Assembly (NCBI GenBank): GCA_041320695.1 | Contig: JBGGOQ010000003.1 | Span: 124,001-188,000 of the forward strand | Source of the DNA: Caldicellulosiruptoraceae bacterium PP1 | Lineage (GTDB): Bacteria; Bacillota; Thermoanaerobacteria; Caldicellulosiruptorales; Caldicellulosiruptoraceae | DNA: 64,000 nucleotides | Reading direction: 5' to 3' | Part shown: positions 36,041 through 44,679 of the stretch, one piece after another | Numbering within the stretch: position 1 is the stretch's first letter | Layout of the letters: the number at the start of each line of letters is the position of its first letter | The notes under the pieces: generated by a model | The model's input: the letters and a program-made list of their open reading frames with translations, nothing else | Told to the model about the DNA's origin: nothing | The model's database searches: none | Position numbers and translations under genes: made by a program

Positions 36041-36418
36041 TTAAGAATTTACAGCCTCTATTTTTGGTTTTTCAGCTTGTTGGACAATTTCCTGCTGTCT
36101 TATAATAATCTCCTTGTTTCCTTCTGGAGTATTAAACTGTTCATTTGATAAAATACATTTCTTAGGACATGATTCTACACAAACATTACAAATAACGCAT
36201 TTGTACTGATTAAGTGTCCATGTCTTGTCAGCTTTATTAACAACAATTGCATTTGATGGGCACTTCCTTTGACAAATACCACAAAATATGCATTTATCAA
36301 TCTCTATATCAATACTTCCTCTTGTGTTTTTAAAAAATGCTCTTTTTTCAAATGGGTAGAGCCTTGTTGCAGGTTTTGATGTTAAATTTTTTAAAACATT
36401 TTTTACCATACCAAACAT
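36041..36418 (-). CDS. echF: Ech hydrogenase polyferredoxin subunit EchF
   Basis: 125 aa, NuoI-like. Two 4Fe-4S motifs, CIFCGICQRKCP and CVICNVCVESCP, then a Lys/Gln-rich tail. Carries electrons from ferredoxin to the small subunit. Last structural gene of the hydrogenase. Confidence 0.9.
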   Translation of the reverse strand: MFGMVKNVLKNLTSKPATRLYPFEKRAFFKNTRGSIDIEIDKCIFCGICQRKCPSNAIVVNKADKTWTLNQYKCVICNVCVESCPKKCILSNEQFNTPEGNKEIIIRQQEIVQQAEKPKIEAVNS

Positions 36419-36433
36419 AAAAGTTCCCCTTTC

Positions 36434-37513
36434 TTATCTCTCAGTGCAACTAATGCAAGGATCTATTGTTAATATAAGCAGTGGAACCTCAGCTAAATCA
36501 GCACCCTGTAATATCTTCATAAGTGCAGGAATATTTGAGAAGGTTGGTGTCCTAATTCTTAGCCTATCAAGATTTTTTGTTCCATTTGCTTTTATATAAT
36601 ATAAAACCTCACCTCTTGGTTGTTCAACACGCGAAACAATCTCACCATTTGGAAAGCCTTTAACAGGAACTGATATTGGCCCCTCTGGTATTTTTGAGAA
36701 TACCTGTCTTAATAAGTCAATTGATTGATAGCATTCTCTTAATCTTACCTTCATTCTTGCATAAGAGTCACCATCAGTTTCTACTATTGGCTCAAAATCA
36801 AGTTCGTTATAAGCAGCATAGCCTGTCATCCTAAGATCAGTATTTATCCCACTCGCTCTTGCCATTGGTCCAACACAGCTAACTTCTTCTGCTTCTTTTT
36901 TTGAAAGGACTCCAACATCTACTAATCTTTTTTTAACTGTATAATCATCTAAAAATGCACTTTCTATCTTCTTAAGTTCTTCTTCTAATTTATCAAGATT
37001 AGTCAATATATATTTTTGTTGTTCTGAATCAATATCTCTTCTGACACCACCAATAATATTAGTTGATATAATAACTCTGCTACCAGCAGTTGCTTCCATA
37101 AGATCCATTACAAGTTCTCTATTTCTCCAACACTGCATAAATAAGCTTTCATATCCAAATGCGTCTGCAAGAAGACCTAACCATAAGTGGTGGCTATGAA
37201 GTCTATGAAGTTCACCCCAAACAACTCTTAGGTATCTAGCTCTATCTGGTACTTCCACTCCCATTAGTTCCTCAATACCTTGACAATATGTCAAAGCATG
37301 CATAAAACTACATATCCCGCAAACTCTTTCAACAACATATATATTCTGATTAAGGTCTTTCTCTTCTGCCAATTTTTCAAGTCCTCTATGGACATATCCA
37401 ATTGCTGGTATAGCCTCTACAACCTTTTCGTCTTCCAAAACAAGCTTCAATTGAATAGGCTCGGGTAAAACAGGATGTTGAGGCCCAAATGGCATTATAG
37501 TTCTTTTACCCAA
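36434..37513 (-). CDS. echE: Ech hydrogenase large (NiFe) subunit EchE
   Basis: 359 aa, group 4 [NiFe]-hydrogenase large subunit, related to NuoD. Both nickel Cys pairs are present: RVCGIC near the N-terminus (about residues 63-68) and DPCISC at the C-terminus. The chain ends three residues after the last Cys (TER), so there is no C-terminal extension to be cleaved. That fits the absence of a HycI/HyaD endopeptidase gene in the cluster. It overlaps echD by 8 bp. Confidence 0.95.
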   Translation of the reverse strand: MGKRTIMPFGPQHPVLPEPIQLKLVLEDEKVVEAIPAIGYVHRGLEKLAEEKDLNQNIYVVERVCGICSFMHALTYCQGIEELMGVEVPDRARYLRVVWGELHRLHSHHLWLGLLADAFGYESLFMQCWRNRELVMDLMEATAGSRVIISTNIIGGVRRDIDSEQQKYILTNLDKLEEELKKIESAFLDDYTVKKRLVDVGVLSKKEAEEVSCVGPMARASGINTDLRMTGYAAYNELDFEPIVETDGDSYARMKVRLRECYQSIDLLRQVFSKIPEGPISVPVKGFPNGEIVSRVEQPRGEVLYYIKANGTKNLDRLRIRTPTFSNIPALMKILQGADLAEVPLLILTIDPCISCTER

Positions 37514-37892
37514 CCTGATTATCCCCTTTCTTAAGTTTTACAACTGGTTTTTTTCTCATAGGTGCTTCTTCTACATCTTCTGTAATTAAGAATTTTCCTT
37601 CATAATCAACAAGAAGCCCTTCAAAGTTTATCCCATAAAGGTCCTTTATTTCATTTTCAACAAGAACTGCTGCAAAATAAATATCTGATATTGATGGAAC
37701 AACTTGATTTTCTTCAACAGTAATTCTTAGATTTTCTAAGTTGTAGTCTTTATCAAAATGATAAATTATATCAAATTTGCCTTCACCCAAATCAGAGCAA
37801 GAAGAAGTAACATACCTATAACCTTTAAATTTATATTCAGCAACTTCTTTTCGCAAATCTTCTATTCTTATCTCACGAGTATTACTTAACAC
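37506..37892 (-). CDS. echD: Ech hydrogenase subunit EchD
   Basis: 128 aa, NuoC-like (30 kDa) subunit: AAVLVENEIKDLYGINFEGLLVDY is the family stretch ending before the acidic tail. Start is GTG at 37892, overlapping the end of echC, with AAGGAAG upstream. Structural partner of EchE; no cofactor. Confidence 0.88.
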   Translation of the reverse strand: MLSNTREIRIEDLRKEVAEYKFKGYRYVTSSCSDLGEGKFDIIYHFDKDYNLENLRITVEENQVVPSISDIYFAAVLVENEIKDLYGINFEGLLVDYEGKFLITEDVEEAPMRKKPVVKLKKGDNQVG

Positions 37893-38343
37893 CTAAATCA
37901 ACTTCCTTCCTTTTTGATGCCTTTTTTTCTTCTAATATATTAGCTGCCTTTAAAATTCCTTCCATAATCGCTTCTGGCCTTGGTGCACATCCAGGTACAT
38001 AAACATCAACAGGAACTGTTGTGTCAGCACCACCTAAGGTATTATAACATTCTTTAAATATTCCTCCAGAGCAAGCACAAGCACCAATTGCCACGACAGC
38101 TTTTGGGCTTGGCATTTGATCGTAAATATTCTTTAATACTCTTGCATTTCTATTATTAACTGAACCAGAAACAACTAAAATATCAGCATGTTTTGGATTG
38201 CCAACATTTACAATACCAAATCTTTCTACATCATATACAGGTGTAAGACAAGATAAAATTTCTATATCACAGCCATTACAGCTATTGCAATCATAATGAA
38301 CTATCCATGGTGATTTTTTTATTGCTTTCTTAAATATACCCAT
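37882..38343 (-). CDS. echC: Ech hydrogenase small subunit EchC
   Basis: 153 aa from ATG at 38343 after AGAGGTGAAAATA. NuoB-like with four cluster cysteines (CNSCNGCDIE, GACACSGG, VPGCAPRPE) that bind the proximal [4Fe-4S] cluster beside the NiFe site. Lies 16 bp after echB. Confidence 0.93.
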   Translation of the reverse strand: MGIFKKAIKKSPWIVHYDCNSCNGCDIEILSCLTPVYDVERFGIVNVGNPKHADILVVSGSVNNRNARVLKNIYDQMPSPKAVVAIGACACSGGIFKECYNTLGGADTTVPVDVYVPGCAPRPEAIMEGILKAANILEEKKASKRKEVDLGVK

Positions 38344-38359
38344 TATTTTCACCTCTTAA

Positions 38360-39217
38360 TTAAGCCCTATATTTTAAGTATACCCAAATTAAATTAACTA
38401 ACGCTGCTGATAATGCAATTGACCAAGTAAGTTTAAGCATTATTTTCCATGTTAATCTTGCTGAAATATTATCAATAAGTATCTCAGCAAAATAGCATGC
38501 AACTATTGCAATGATAGCTATAAATAAATTATTCGCAAAGAATAGATAAACAAATAAAAGCAATAAAACTGTTTCATACCAATGTGCAATTTCTATAAGA
38601 CCAAGCATAGGTCCACTAAAATCTGTTGTTATGCCTTTTACAAGTTCTTGATGCCCATGGTGTGAAGTTGATAAATCAAATGGAGACTTTCTAAACTTTA
38701 TTGTAAGAACATATGAAAATGCAAAAAATACTAATGGCAATTCAACAAATAGCATTTTCTTTGTTTCAAGCACTTTATCTATATTAAAGCTTCCAACAAC
38801 AAAGTATATACCTACAACAACGGCAATAAGTATAGGTTCATAAGCAAGCATAGAAATAAGCTCTCTGTGTGCACCAATCCTTGAAAAAGGTGATTTTGTG
38901 GACATAGCACCTAATATGAGTGCTGTTATTGCAAATGCAAGTATAAAAAGAATTAGTAACAAATCCATTTTTAGTACAAATAGAATTAAAGCAACAATAT
39001 TAAAAATAAAAAACAATATGACATATAAAAACTGTGAATTTGATACAGCTATTGATTCTTTACTGAATAATTTAACTACATCATAAAAAGGCTGAAGTAT
39101 TGGAGGACCAAATCTATTTTGCATCCTTGCTGTAATTTTTCTATCAATACCAGCAATTAAACCTCCAATAATTGGTGAAATAACTATTGTTGCTAAAACT
39201 ATAAGTAAATTTCTCAC
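38360..39217 (-). CDS. echB: Ech hydrogenase membrane subunit EchB
   Basis: 285 aa, NuoH-like, about eight membrane helices. GIDRKITARMQNRFGPPILQP near the start and RKSPFDLSTSHHGHQELV in the middle are the conserved quinone-chamber/loop segments kept in Ech. It connects the soluble arm with the ion-pumping subunit. It overlaps echA by 4 bp. Confidence 0.93.
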   Translation of the reverse strand: MRNLLIVLATIVISPIIGGLIAGIDRKITARMQNRFGPPILQPFYDVVKLFSKESIAVSNSQFLYVILFFIFNIVALILFVLKMDLLLILFILAFAITALILGAMSTKSPFSRIGAHRELISMLAYEPILIAVVVGIYFVVGSFNIDKVLETKKMLFVELPLVFFAFSYVLTIKFRKSPFDLSTSHHGHQELVKGITTDFSGPMLGLIEIAHWYETVLLLLFVYLFFANNLFIAIIAIVACYFAEILIDNISARLTWKIMLKLTWSIALSAALVNLIWVYLKYRA

Positions 39218-41124
39218 TTTATAATCACCCCAAACATTATAACAATAAGAGCAATAGAAACAATGTTAGCAGCAAATGTCACCTTTTTCTCTGATAATAT
39301 ATCTGAAAGATAATAATTCTTAAAAGTTAATTCCACATTTTCATCTTTAATACTTAAAAACTTACCATCAACAGTATCTTCGGCAGAAACATATGAATTT
39401 ACATATCTTTTAGGTTTAAACATAACATAAATAACATAACCTAAAAATATGCTCAAAAGTAAAATCCCAAAAAATACTACTGGATTAAAGCCCATAAAGT
39501 CTTTAATCTTTAGATTCTCTAATGCTGCTTGGTCTATGTTACTAAATCTTGAGTAAGCCTCTTTAATAAAAGGAGCTATAAAAGTATTTGAAAATTGAAT
39601 CATAAATATACTTACTAATGTTACCAATAAAGTTATGATATATAAAGGTGTATGTCTTAACGCCTCAAATTTTTCTATTCTTACATAATTTTTATCTGTT
39701 GAAATAATCTTTCCAATAAATTTAGACCAGAATACAACAGTAAATGCACTGCCGAAAATTACTAAAGCTAATGCAATTGGATTGCTTGTTGCAGCTTCAA
39801 TTGCTATCCATTTTGTAATTAGTACACCAAAGGGTGGTAAGAGCATTGAAACAGCACCCAATATGGTCATGTTTGCAGTCAAAGGCATTCTTGTCCTAAT
39901 TCCATCCATATCCTCTATGTCTCTTGAGCCTATACCCTGTTCAATTGTTCCTACACAAAGGAATAATAATGCTTTTGATACACCATGAAGAACAATTAAA
40001 AGAGCTGCACCATAAATTGCAAAAATACTTGGAATAGAAGATAACAAAATAATAAGCCCTAAATTTGAAATTGTAGAGTATGCCAATATCCTCTTTGCAT
40101 TTGTTTGAGTTATAGCTAAAAGTGCAGCAACTGCAAACGTAAATCCACCAAAAACGGCAACAATCTGACCTAACCAATTATCAATGTATAGTGGTGCAAG
40201 TCTTAAAATAAGATAAACACCAGCCTTTACCATTGTGCTTGAGTGTAAAAGCGCTGACACAGGTGTTGGTGCCACCATTGCTCCTAAAAGCCAGCTTTGG
40301 AAAGGAAGCTGAGCAGATTTTGTTGAACCAGCTAATACCAAAAAAGCAATAGGAACAATTAATAAACTTGCATCGCCAGATTTTAGAAGCTGTGTTATCT
40401 CAAGTGTATTTGCATATTTATATGTTAAAATAATCCCTATTACAAAAGCTACTCCACCTATGGAATTTAATAATAGTGCTCTTTGGGCATTGTTTATGGA
40501 TTCCTTTGTTTTATCGTGAGATATTAATAAAAACGAACATAATGTAGTTATTTCCCAGAAGAAATAAATCCATGCTATACTATTTGACAGAACTATACCA
40601 TTCATTGCACCTAAAAATAATGCAATTGTTGCAAAAAATACATTCTGTTTAGATTTTTTTAAGTGAAGATGATGCTCATGTTCTTTCATATATTGTAAAG
40701 CAAATATAGCAATTAATGGTCCTACGACATTAATTAACATAAGCATTATCATTGTTAGATGGTCAACATAAAAAACATCTTGAATTTCAATTTTCCCACT
40801 TGTAAATTCAAAAATTGTTAAAGGAACAAACTGAAGAACGACAAGTGCCATAATAATTTTGTTGTTGTACTTAAGTCCAATTAAAAACATAACTGCCATT
40901 AAGAAATAATCAGCAAAAGTAATCAAATATTCTAATGCTATCTTTGTCCCTTCATTTAATGTAACTTCTCTACTTCCTCCAAGAAGAACATATGCCATTA
41001 AAGCTATTAGAACAAGGGACATAAAAAAAACAGCCGCTTTTCTAATATTGCTGTTATCAAATAGTAAAAATATTGCTGCCATAATAATTGGAAAGAATAT
41101 TAGTAGAAGTAAACTTAACCCCAT
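39214..41124 (-). CDS. echA: Ech hydrogenase antiporter-like subunit EchA
   Basis: 636 aa, NuoL/MrpA-like with about 14-16 helices, including GSTKSAQLPFQSWLLGAMVAPTPVSALLHSSTMVKAGVYL, the proton channel with conserved Lys and His. First gene of the 12-gene ech-hyp run. Pumps H+ or Na+ using energy from ferredoxin oxidation. The promoter lies at 41172-41200. Confidence 0.93.
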   Translation of the reverse strand: MGLSLLLLIFFPIIMAAIFLLFDNSNIRKAAVFFMSLVLIALMAYVLLGGSREVTLNEGTKIALEYLITFADYFLMAVMFLIGLKYNNKIIMALVVLQFVPLTIFEFTSGKIEIQDVFYVDHLTMIMLMLINVVGPLIAIFALQYMKEHEHHLHLKKSKQNVFFATIALFLGAMNGIVLSNSIAWIYFFWEITTLCSFLLISHDKTKESINNAQRALLLNSIGGVAFVIGIILTYKYANTLEITQLLKSGDASLLIVPIAFLVLAGSTKSAQLPFQSWLLGAMVAPTPVSALLHSSTMVKAGVYLILRLAPLYIDNWLGQIVAVFGGFTFAVAALLAITQTNAKRILAYSTISNLGLIILLSSIPSIFAIYGAALLIVLHGVSKALLFLCVGTIEQGIGSRDIEDMDGIRTRMPLTANMTILGAVSMLLPPFGVLITKWIAIEAATSNPIALALVIFGSAFTVVFWSKFIGKIISTDKNYVRIEKFEALRHTPLYIITLLVTLVSIFMIQFSNTFIAPFIKEAYSRFSNIDQAALENLKIKDFMGFNPVVFFGILLLSIFLGYVIYVMFKPKRYVNSYVSAEDTVDGKFLSIKDENVELTFKNYYLSDILSEKKVTFAANIVSIALIVIMFGVIIK

Positions 41125-41171
41125 TGCCTAACAAATGCCCCTTTCGTTAATAAAAATTTTTAGACAAATAA

Positions 41172-41200
41172 ATTATAACATAGTAAAAATTCTTTGTATA
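41172..41200 (-). promoter_or_regulatory. Promoter of the ech-hyp operon
   Basis: TATACA (41200-41195), 17-nt spacer, TATAAT (41177-41172) on the minus strand, with TG one base upstream of the -10. Confidence 0.65.
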
Positions 41201-41211
41201 CAGTATGCAAA
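41193..41211. promoter_or_regulatory. 19-bp palindromic operator at the ech promoter
   Basis: TTTGTATACAGTATGCAAA, 8 of 9 pairs complementary around a central A, covering the -35 hexamer. The GTATAC core resembles sites of GntR-family repressors. It is not a Rex site (TTGTGAA-N4-TTCACAA). Confidence 0.6.
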
Positions 41212-41299
41212 AGTTAATTTATTGTCAATCAAATTGTTTTATTATTAATATTTTGGTAATAATTATAATAAATTATTAAAATATTTAGGAGAGATTTAA

Positions 41300-41494
41300 T
41301 TGAAACAAGCATTTAATGAAACATCGTCTCTTATTACAAATCTTAAAGAGGTTGATTACAAAAATACATTAATGATAACGTCATTAATTGAGGTTTTAGT
41401 TGATAAAGGTATAATAACAAGAAAAGAAGTTTTCGAAAAGTCTATTTTTTTAGACAAGCTAATTGAAAATGAGGCAAAAAAAAGAATAAATTGA
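41300..41494 (+). CDS. Hypothetical protein, 64 aa
   Basis: TTG start at 41300 after AGGAGAGATTTAA. Short, helical, no membrane segment or Cys; begins MKQAFNETSSLITN. No family recognised. Divergent from ech and followed by its own terminator, so it is probably a separate small transcript. Confidence 0.6.
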   Translation: MKQAFNETSSLITNLKEVDYKNTLMITSLIEVLVDKGIITRKEVFEKSIFLDKLIENEAKKRIN

Positions 41495-41495
41495 T

Positions 41496-41522
41496 GGCTG
41501 GTGTAAAACAGCCTGTTTTTTT
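41496..41522 (+). terminator. Terminator after the 64-aa gene
   Basis: GGCTG (41496-41500), loop, CAGCC (41509-41513), then TG and seven T. Confidence 0.7.
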
Positions 41523-41577
41523 GTTTATTATTGTGGTATTATTTATATTAATAGTGTAATAGTAGGGGGTATATTCT

Positions 41578-43395
41578 TTGAAAGGAACTGTTGTTTTAAC
41601 TTGGCTTGAAACTATTGGGAACATTTGGGGAGAAGATGTTAAAAAAGCTGGCCAAAAAGCTATGGGTTTGGATGAATCTACAATTATTTCTCCAACTGAT
41701 GATATATCTGATGAAGATGTATTAAAAATGATTCAAGTTTCAGCTGATATGGCTAATATTGAACCTTCTGAAATGTTTAGAACAATAGGTAAAAATAACA
41801 TTAAAACATTTAGTAAATGGTTTCCTTCATATTTTGAAAGATTATCTCTAAAAGGTTTTTTGGAGTTTATGGATGATGTTCATACACAACTTACTCGTTT
41901 CATTAAAGGGGCAAAACCTCCAAGAATATTTTTTGAAGAGATCTCAAGCAATGAGGCAATAATTACTTATGTCTCCAAAAGAGGATTTTATGATTATTTT
42001 TTAGGTTTACTTGAAGGCAGTGCTGAATTCTTTAACGAGAAATTAGATTTTTCCGAATTAGAAAGATTTAAAGATGATCAAGGTTTTTATCATTTAAAGA
42101 TACATATTAAATTTACTAAAACAAATAAAAAATTTAAGAAGGCATATTTTAATATAATTACAAGTCTTTTTATTTTTAGAAATCTTGAATTTAAGATATC
42201 AATATTGTCTTCAATTGTAGCTTTTCTAACATCTTTAGTAATCAATAATGATCATCATGCTATTACTTTGCATTTAACAATATTTACTACAACTTTTGTT
42301 GCTACATTTCTTGCTTCATATTTAATATTAAAACCTTTAAGGTTTATTAAAGAAGAGTTGGATTCTTTAAAAAAGCTTGATTTTTCTGGTTCTGTTTCAC
42401 TTAAAACACTTGACAGTATTGAAAAGCTTGCTGAATCGGTTGCTTCTACTAAGTTTTCTGTTAAAAAGGATCTTCTTCTATTAAAAGGTGGAAGCGATGA
42501 AATAAATAATTTTTCAAAAAATATTGCTGCTATAGCTGAGAATATGAAAAAACTATCAGATACAATATCCTCAATTGTTAGTGATGTTGCTAGCGGTGCT
42601 ATTCATCAAGCAGAAGAGATTGAAAAAGCTGTTATTGTCCTTAATGATAATATTTATAAATTAAACACTGTCGTAGATGAACAAAGCAAAAGTAAAGATG
42701 GACTTATTTCTATTAATAATGAACTACAAAATTCTGGTAATGAATTACTAAACGTTTCAAATATAATGAATAATATAAGCAATGATTTTTCTCTTGTTGT
42801 ACAAAGAGGCCAAAAACTTTCAAATGATGCTCAAGATGTTATGAAGATTACATCAACAGTTGCCGAAATTGCAAATCAGATTAATATGCTTGCTTTAAAT
42901 GCATCAATTGAGGCTGCAAGAGCAGGTTCTTTTGGGGTTGGATTTGCTGTTGTTGCTGATGAAATTAGAAAATTAGCTGATTCCACAAGAAATTTTGCAA
43001 AAACTATTAACAATAATTTAAAAATTTTTGTTGAAGAAGTTGAAGGGTTATCAACAATACTAAATGAGCAATTTGAAAAATTATCCCAAAATGAAGCTAC
43101 ATTAAATGAAGTTGCGAATAAAAATAGTAATAACATTGAAAGAATATCAAATATAACAGAGAATATTGTTTCTTTGATTGAGACATTAAGAAATGAAGCA
43201 AAAAGAATTTCTGATGTGTTTAAAAGTATCAATTCTCTATCTGCAATTTCTCAAGAAAACTCTGCTTCATCGCAAGAGATGCAAGCTATGGTTTCTGAGT
43301 ATGCTGTTAGCATTAAAGATCTTCTTACAAAGGTAACTGACCTTGAAAGTCTTTCAAATGTGTTTAAAGAAGAGCTTAATAAATACCGATTATAA
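41578..43395 (+). CDS. H-NOX haem sensor fused to a methyl-accepting chemotaxis protein
   Basis: 605 aa. Residues 1-185 form an H-NOX domain with proximal His102 (DDVHTQLT), Pro115 and the haem-propionate motif Y131-S133-R135 (YVSKR). Two membrane helices follow at about 208-224 and 232-251, then a HAMP-like linker and an MCP signalling domain whose tip reads QINMLALNASIEAARAGSFG. The distal pocket W9, N74, Y140 matches the O2-binding H-NOX I recall from C. tengcongensis, so an O2 sensor is predicted. TTG start at 41578 follows AGTAGGGGG. No soluble guanylate cyclase or kinase domain is attached. Confidence 0.93.
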   Translation: MKGTVVLTWLETIGNIWGEDVKKAGQKAMGLDESTIISPTDDISDEDVLKMIQVSADMANIEPSEMFRTIGKNNIKTFSKWFPSYFERLSLKGFLEFMDDVHTQLTRFIKGAKPPRIFFEEISSNEAIITYVSKRGFYDYFLGLLEGSAEFFNEKLDFSELERFKDDQGFYHLKIHIKFTKTNKKFKKAYFNIITSLFIFRNLEFKISILSSIVAFLTSLVINNDHHAITLHLTIFTTTFVATFLASYLILKPLRFIKEELDSLKKLDFSGSVSLKTLDSIEKLAESVASTKFSVKKDLLLLKGGSDEINNFSKNIAAIAENMKKLSDTISSIVSDVASGAIHQAEEIEKAVIVLNDNIYKLNTVVDEQSKSKDGLISINNELQNSGNELLNVSNIMNNISNDFSLVVQRGQKLSNDAQDVMKITSTVAEIANQINMLALNASIEAARAGSFGVGFAVVADEIRKLADSTRNFAKTINNNLKIFVEEVEGLSTILNEQFEKLSQNEATLNEVANKNSNNIERISNITENIVSLIETLRNEAKRISDVFKSINSLSAISQENSASSQEMQAMVSEYAVSIKDLLTKVTDLESLSNVFKEELNKYRL

Positions 43396-43415
43396 TATTA
43401 AAGGAGGTTCTTCTT

Positions 43416-43670
43416 ATGTGTGATAGTTTTGTAATGGCTATTTTGGTTGACAATAGACTTCATGATGCTCCAAAGCTGCAAGAGATACTTACAAAACATG
43501 GTTGCCTTATAAAAACCAGACTTGGATTACATGAGGCTGGAGAATCTTGTTCAAATCAAGGACTTATAATTCTTCATTTATCTGGTAAAGAGGATGAAGT
43601 AGAACAAATGAAAAATGATATATTAACCTTAGATCATGTTAAGGTTCAGTATATGAAATTAAATTGCTAA
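43416..43670 (+). CDS. TM1266-like (iron-only hydrogenase system regulator type) ACT-fold protein
   Basis: 84 aa. The VMAILVDNR...LQEILTKHG...GLIILHLSG pattern resembles the TM1266 family, often found near [FeFe]-hydrogenase genes and named on that basis. Four Cys are present, including the second and last residues. RBS AAAGGAGG. It lies 20 bp after the H-NOX receptor and 22 bp before the transglycosylase, so the three are probably one transcript. Function unproven. Confidence 0.6.
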   Translation: MCDSFVMAILVDNRLHDAPKLQEILTKHGCLIKTRLGLHEAGESCSNQGLIILHLSGKEDEVEQMKNDILTLDHVKVQYMKLNC

Positions 43671-43692
43671 AATTATATTAAGGAATGATAAA

Positions 43693-44367
43693 ATGGATAT
43701 CCCAAATATAAATTCTATTTTTAGACAGAAAATTGAAGAAATTAACTCAAGAGTACCAGTAAAATTTGATGTTAGTTTTGAAAAACAAATGGAAAGTGCT
43801 CTTTTAGATTCTTCATCATCAGAGCCAACTAATAATAATTTATCTTCTGATAATTTGACTTCTGCTGAAAACTCTAACATAGATCAACTAATAAGTTATT
43901 TTAGAAATCAAAGTATATTAAAGCAAACACTAAATAGTACCAATTTTAATAATCAAAATACTAATAGAATTTCAAAAAGAGATATTGTCAATTTGGCTAT
44001 TACAAAAGCAAAAGAATATGGTATAAAACCAAGCCTTGCTCTTGCAGTTATTGAGGCAGAATCTAATTTTTCCCAAGATTCAATATCAAGTGCAGGTGCA
44101 ATAGGTCTTATGCAGCTTATGCCACAAACAGCCCAGGCTTTAAATGTTAATCCATATAATCCTTATGAAAATATTGATGGTGGTATTAGATATCTAAAAG
44201 AAAAGCTTGAACAATTTGGTGGAAACATAAACTTAGCTTTAGCTGCTTATAATGCAGGTCCTAATAATGTATATAAATATAATGGAGTTCCACCTTTTCA
44301 AGAAACAATAAACTATATAAATAGGGTTCTAAGCATTGCCGAAAAGTATAGCCAATTTGATGAATAG
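43693..44367 (+). CDS. Lytic transglycosylase (SLT domain)
   Basis: 224 aa. The N-terminal 95 residues are Asn/Ser-rich and unstructured; the SLT domain starts near residue 100 with [20 protein letters not shown] (catalytic Glu in EAESNF) and continues through [10 protein letters not shown] and AAYNAGP. Cleaves the glycan strand of peptidoglycan. No signal peptide is visible, so export may be by a flagellar or other route. Same strand and close spacing to the H-NOX receptor. Confidence 0.88.
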   Translation: MDIPNINSIFRQKIEEINSRVPVKFDVSFEKQMESALLDSSSSEPTNNNLSSDNLTSAENSNIDQLISYFRNQSILKQTLNSTNFNNQNTNRISKRDIVNLAITKAKEYGIKPSLALAVIEAESNFSQDSISSAGAIGLMQLMPQTAQALNVNPYNPYENIDGGIRYLKEKLEQFGGNINLALAAYNAGPNNVYKYNGVPPFQETINYINRVLSIAEKYSQFDE

Positions 44368-44414
44368 CCTTCCTTGGTAATATTCATACTAAGTATAAAG
44401 GGAGGTTAAAAGCC

Positions 44415-44567
44415 ATGATTGGAAATAGAAAATACTATAATCCCAATAAACAGCAAAAATGTAGGCATCATAATCATGTTTGGCCAATGTTAGGTTTATA
44501 TTGCACTGGGCTAATGAAAGGCTTATTAATTGGAATGCTTGTTGGTAAAAAACTATCGAATAGATAA
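44415..44567 (+). CDS. Small hypothetical protein, 50 aa
   Basis: ATG at 44415 to TAA at 44567 with GGAGG upstream (GGGAGGTTAAAAGCC). Basic, His-rich N-terminal half (CRHHNHVW) and a Gly/Leu hydrophobic segment near the C-terminus (GLMKGLLIGMLVG). No family recognised. Directly followed by a strong terminator. Confidence 0.6.
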   Translation: MIGNRKYYNPNKQQKCRHHNHVWPMLGLYCTGLMKGLLIGMLVGKKLSNR

Positions 44568-44576
44568 TGTTTCTTA

Positions 44577-44601
44577 AAGTCCCTTAAATGGGACTTTTTT
44601 T
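44577..44601 (+). terminator. Terminator after the 50-aa gene
   Basis: AAGTCCC, loop TTAAAT, GGGACTT, followed by a T run. Confidence 0.85.
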
Positions 44602-44679
44602 GTTGATTTTATAATATCTATGCCTTATACTATCAATTATGATATTTTTGTAATTTATTTTTAGGAGGATTTCATATAA

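Noticed and set aside
41193-41211. Rex operator at ech
   Set aside because: The palindrome lacks the TTGTGAA/TTCACAA half-sites and 4-nt spacing of Rex.
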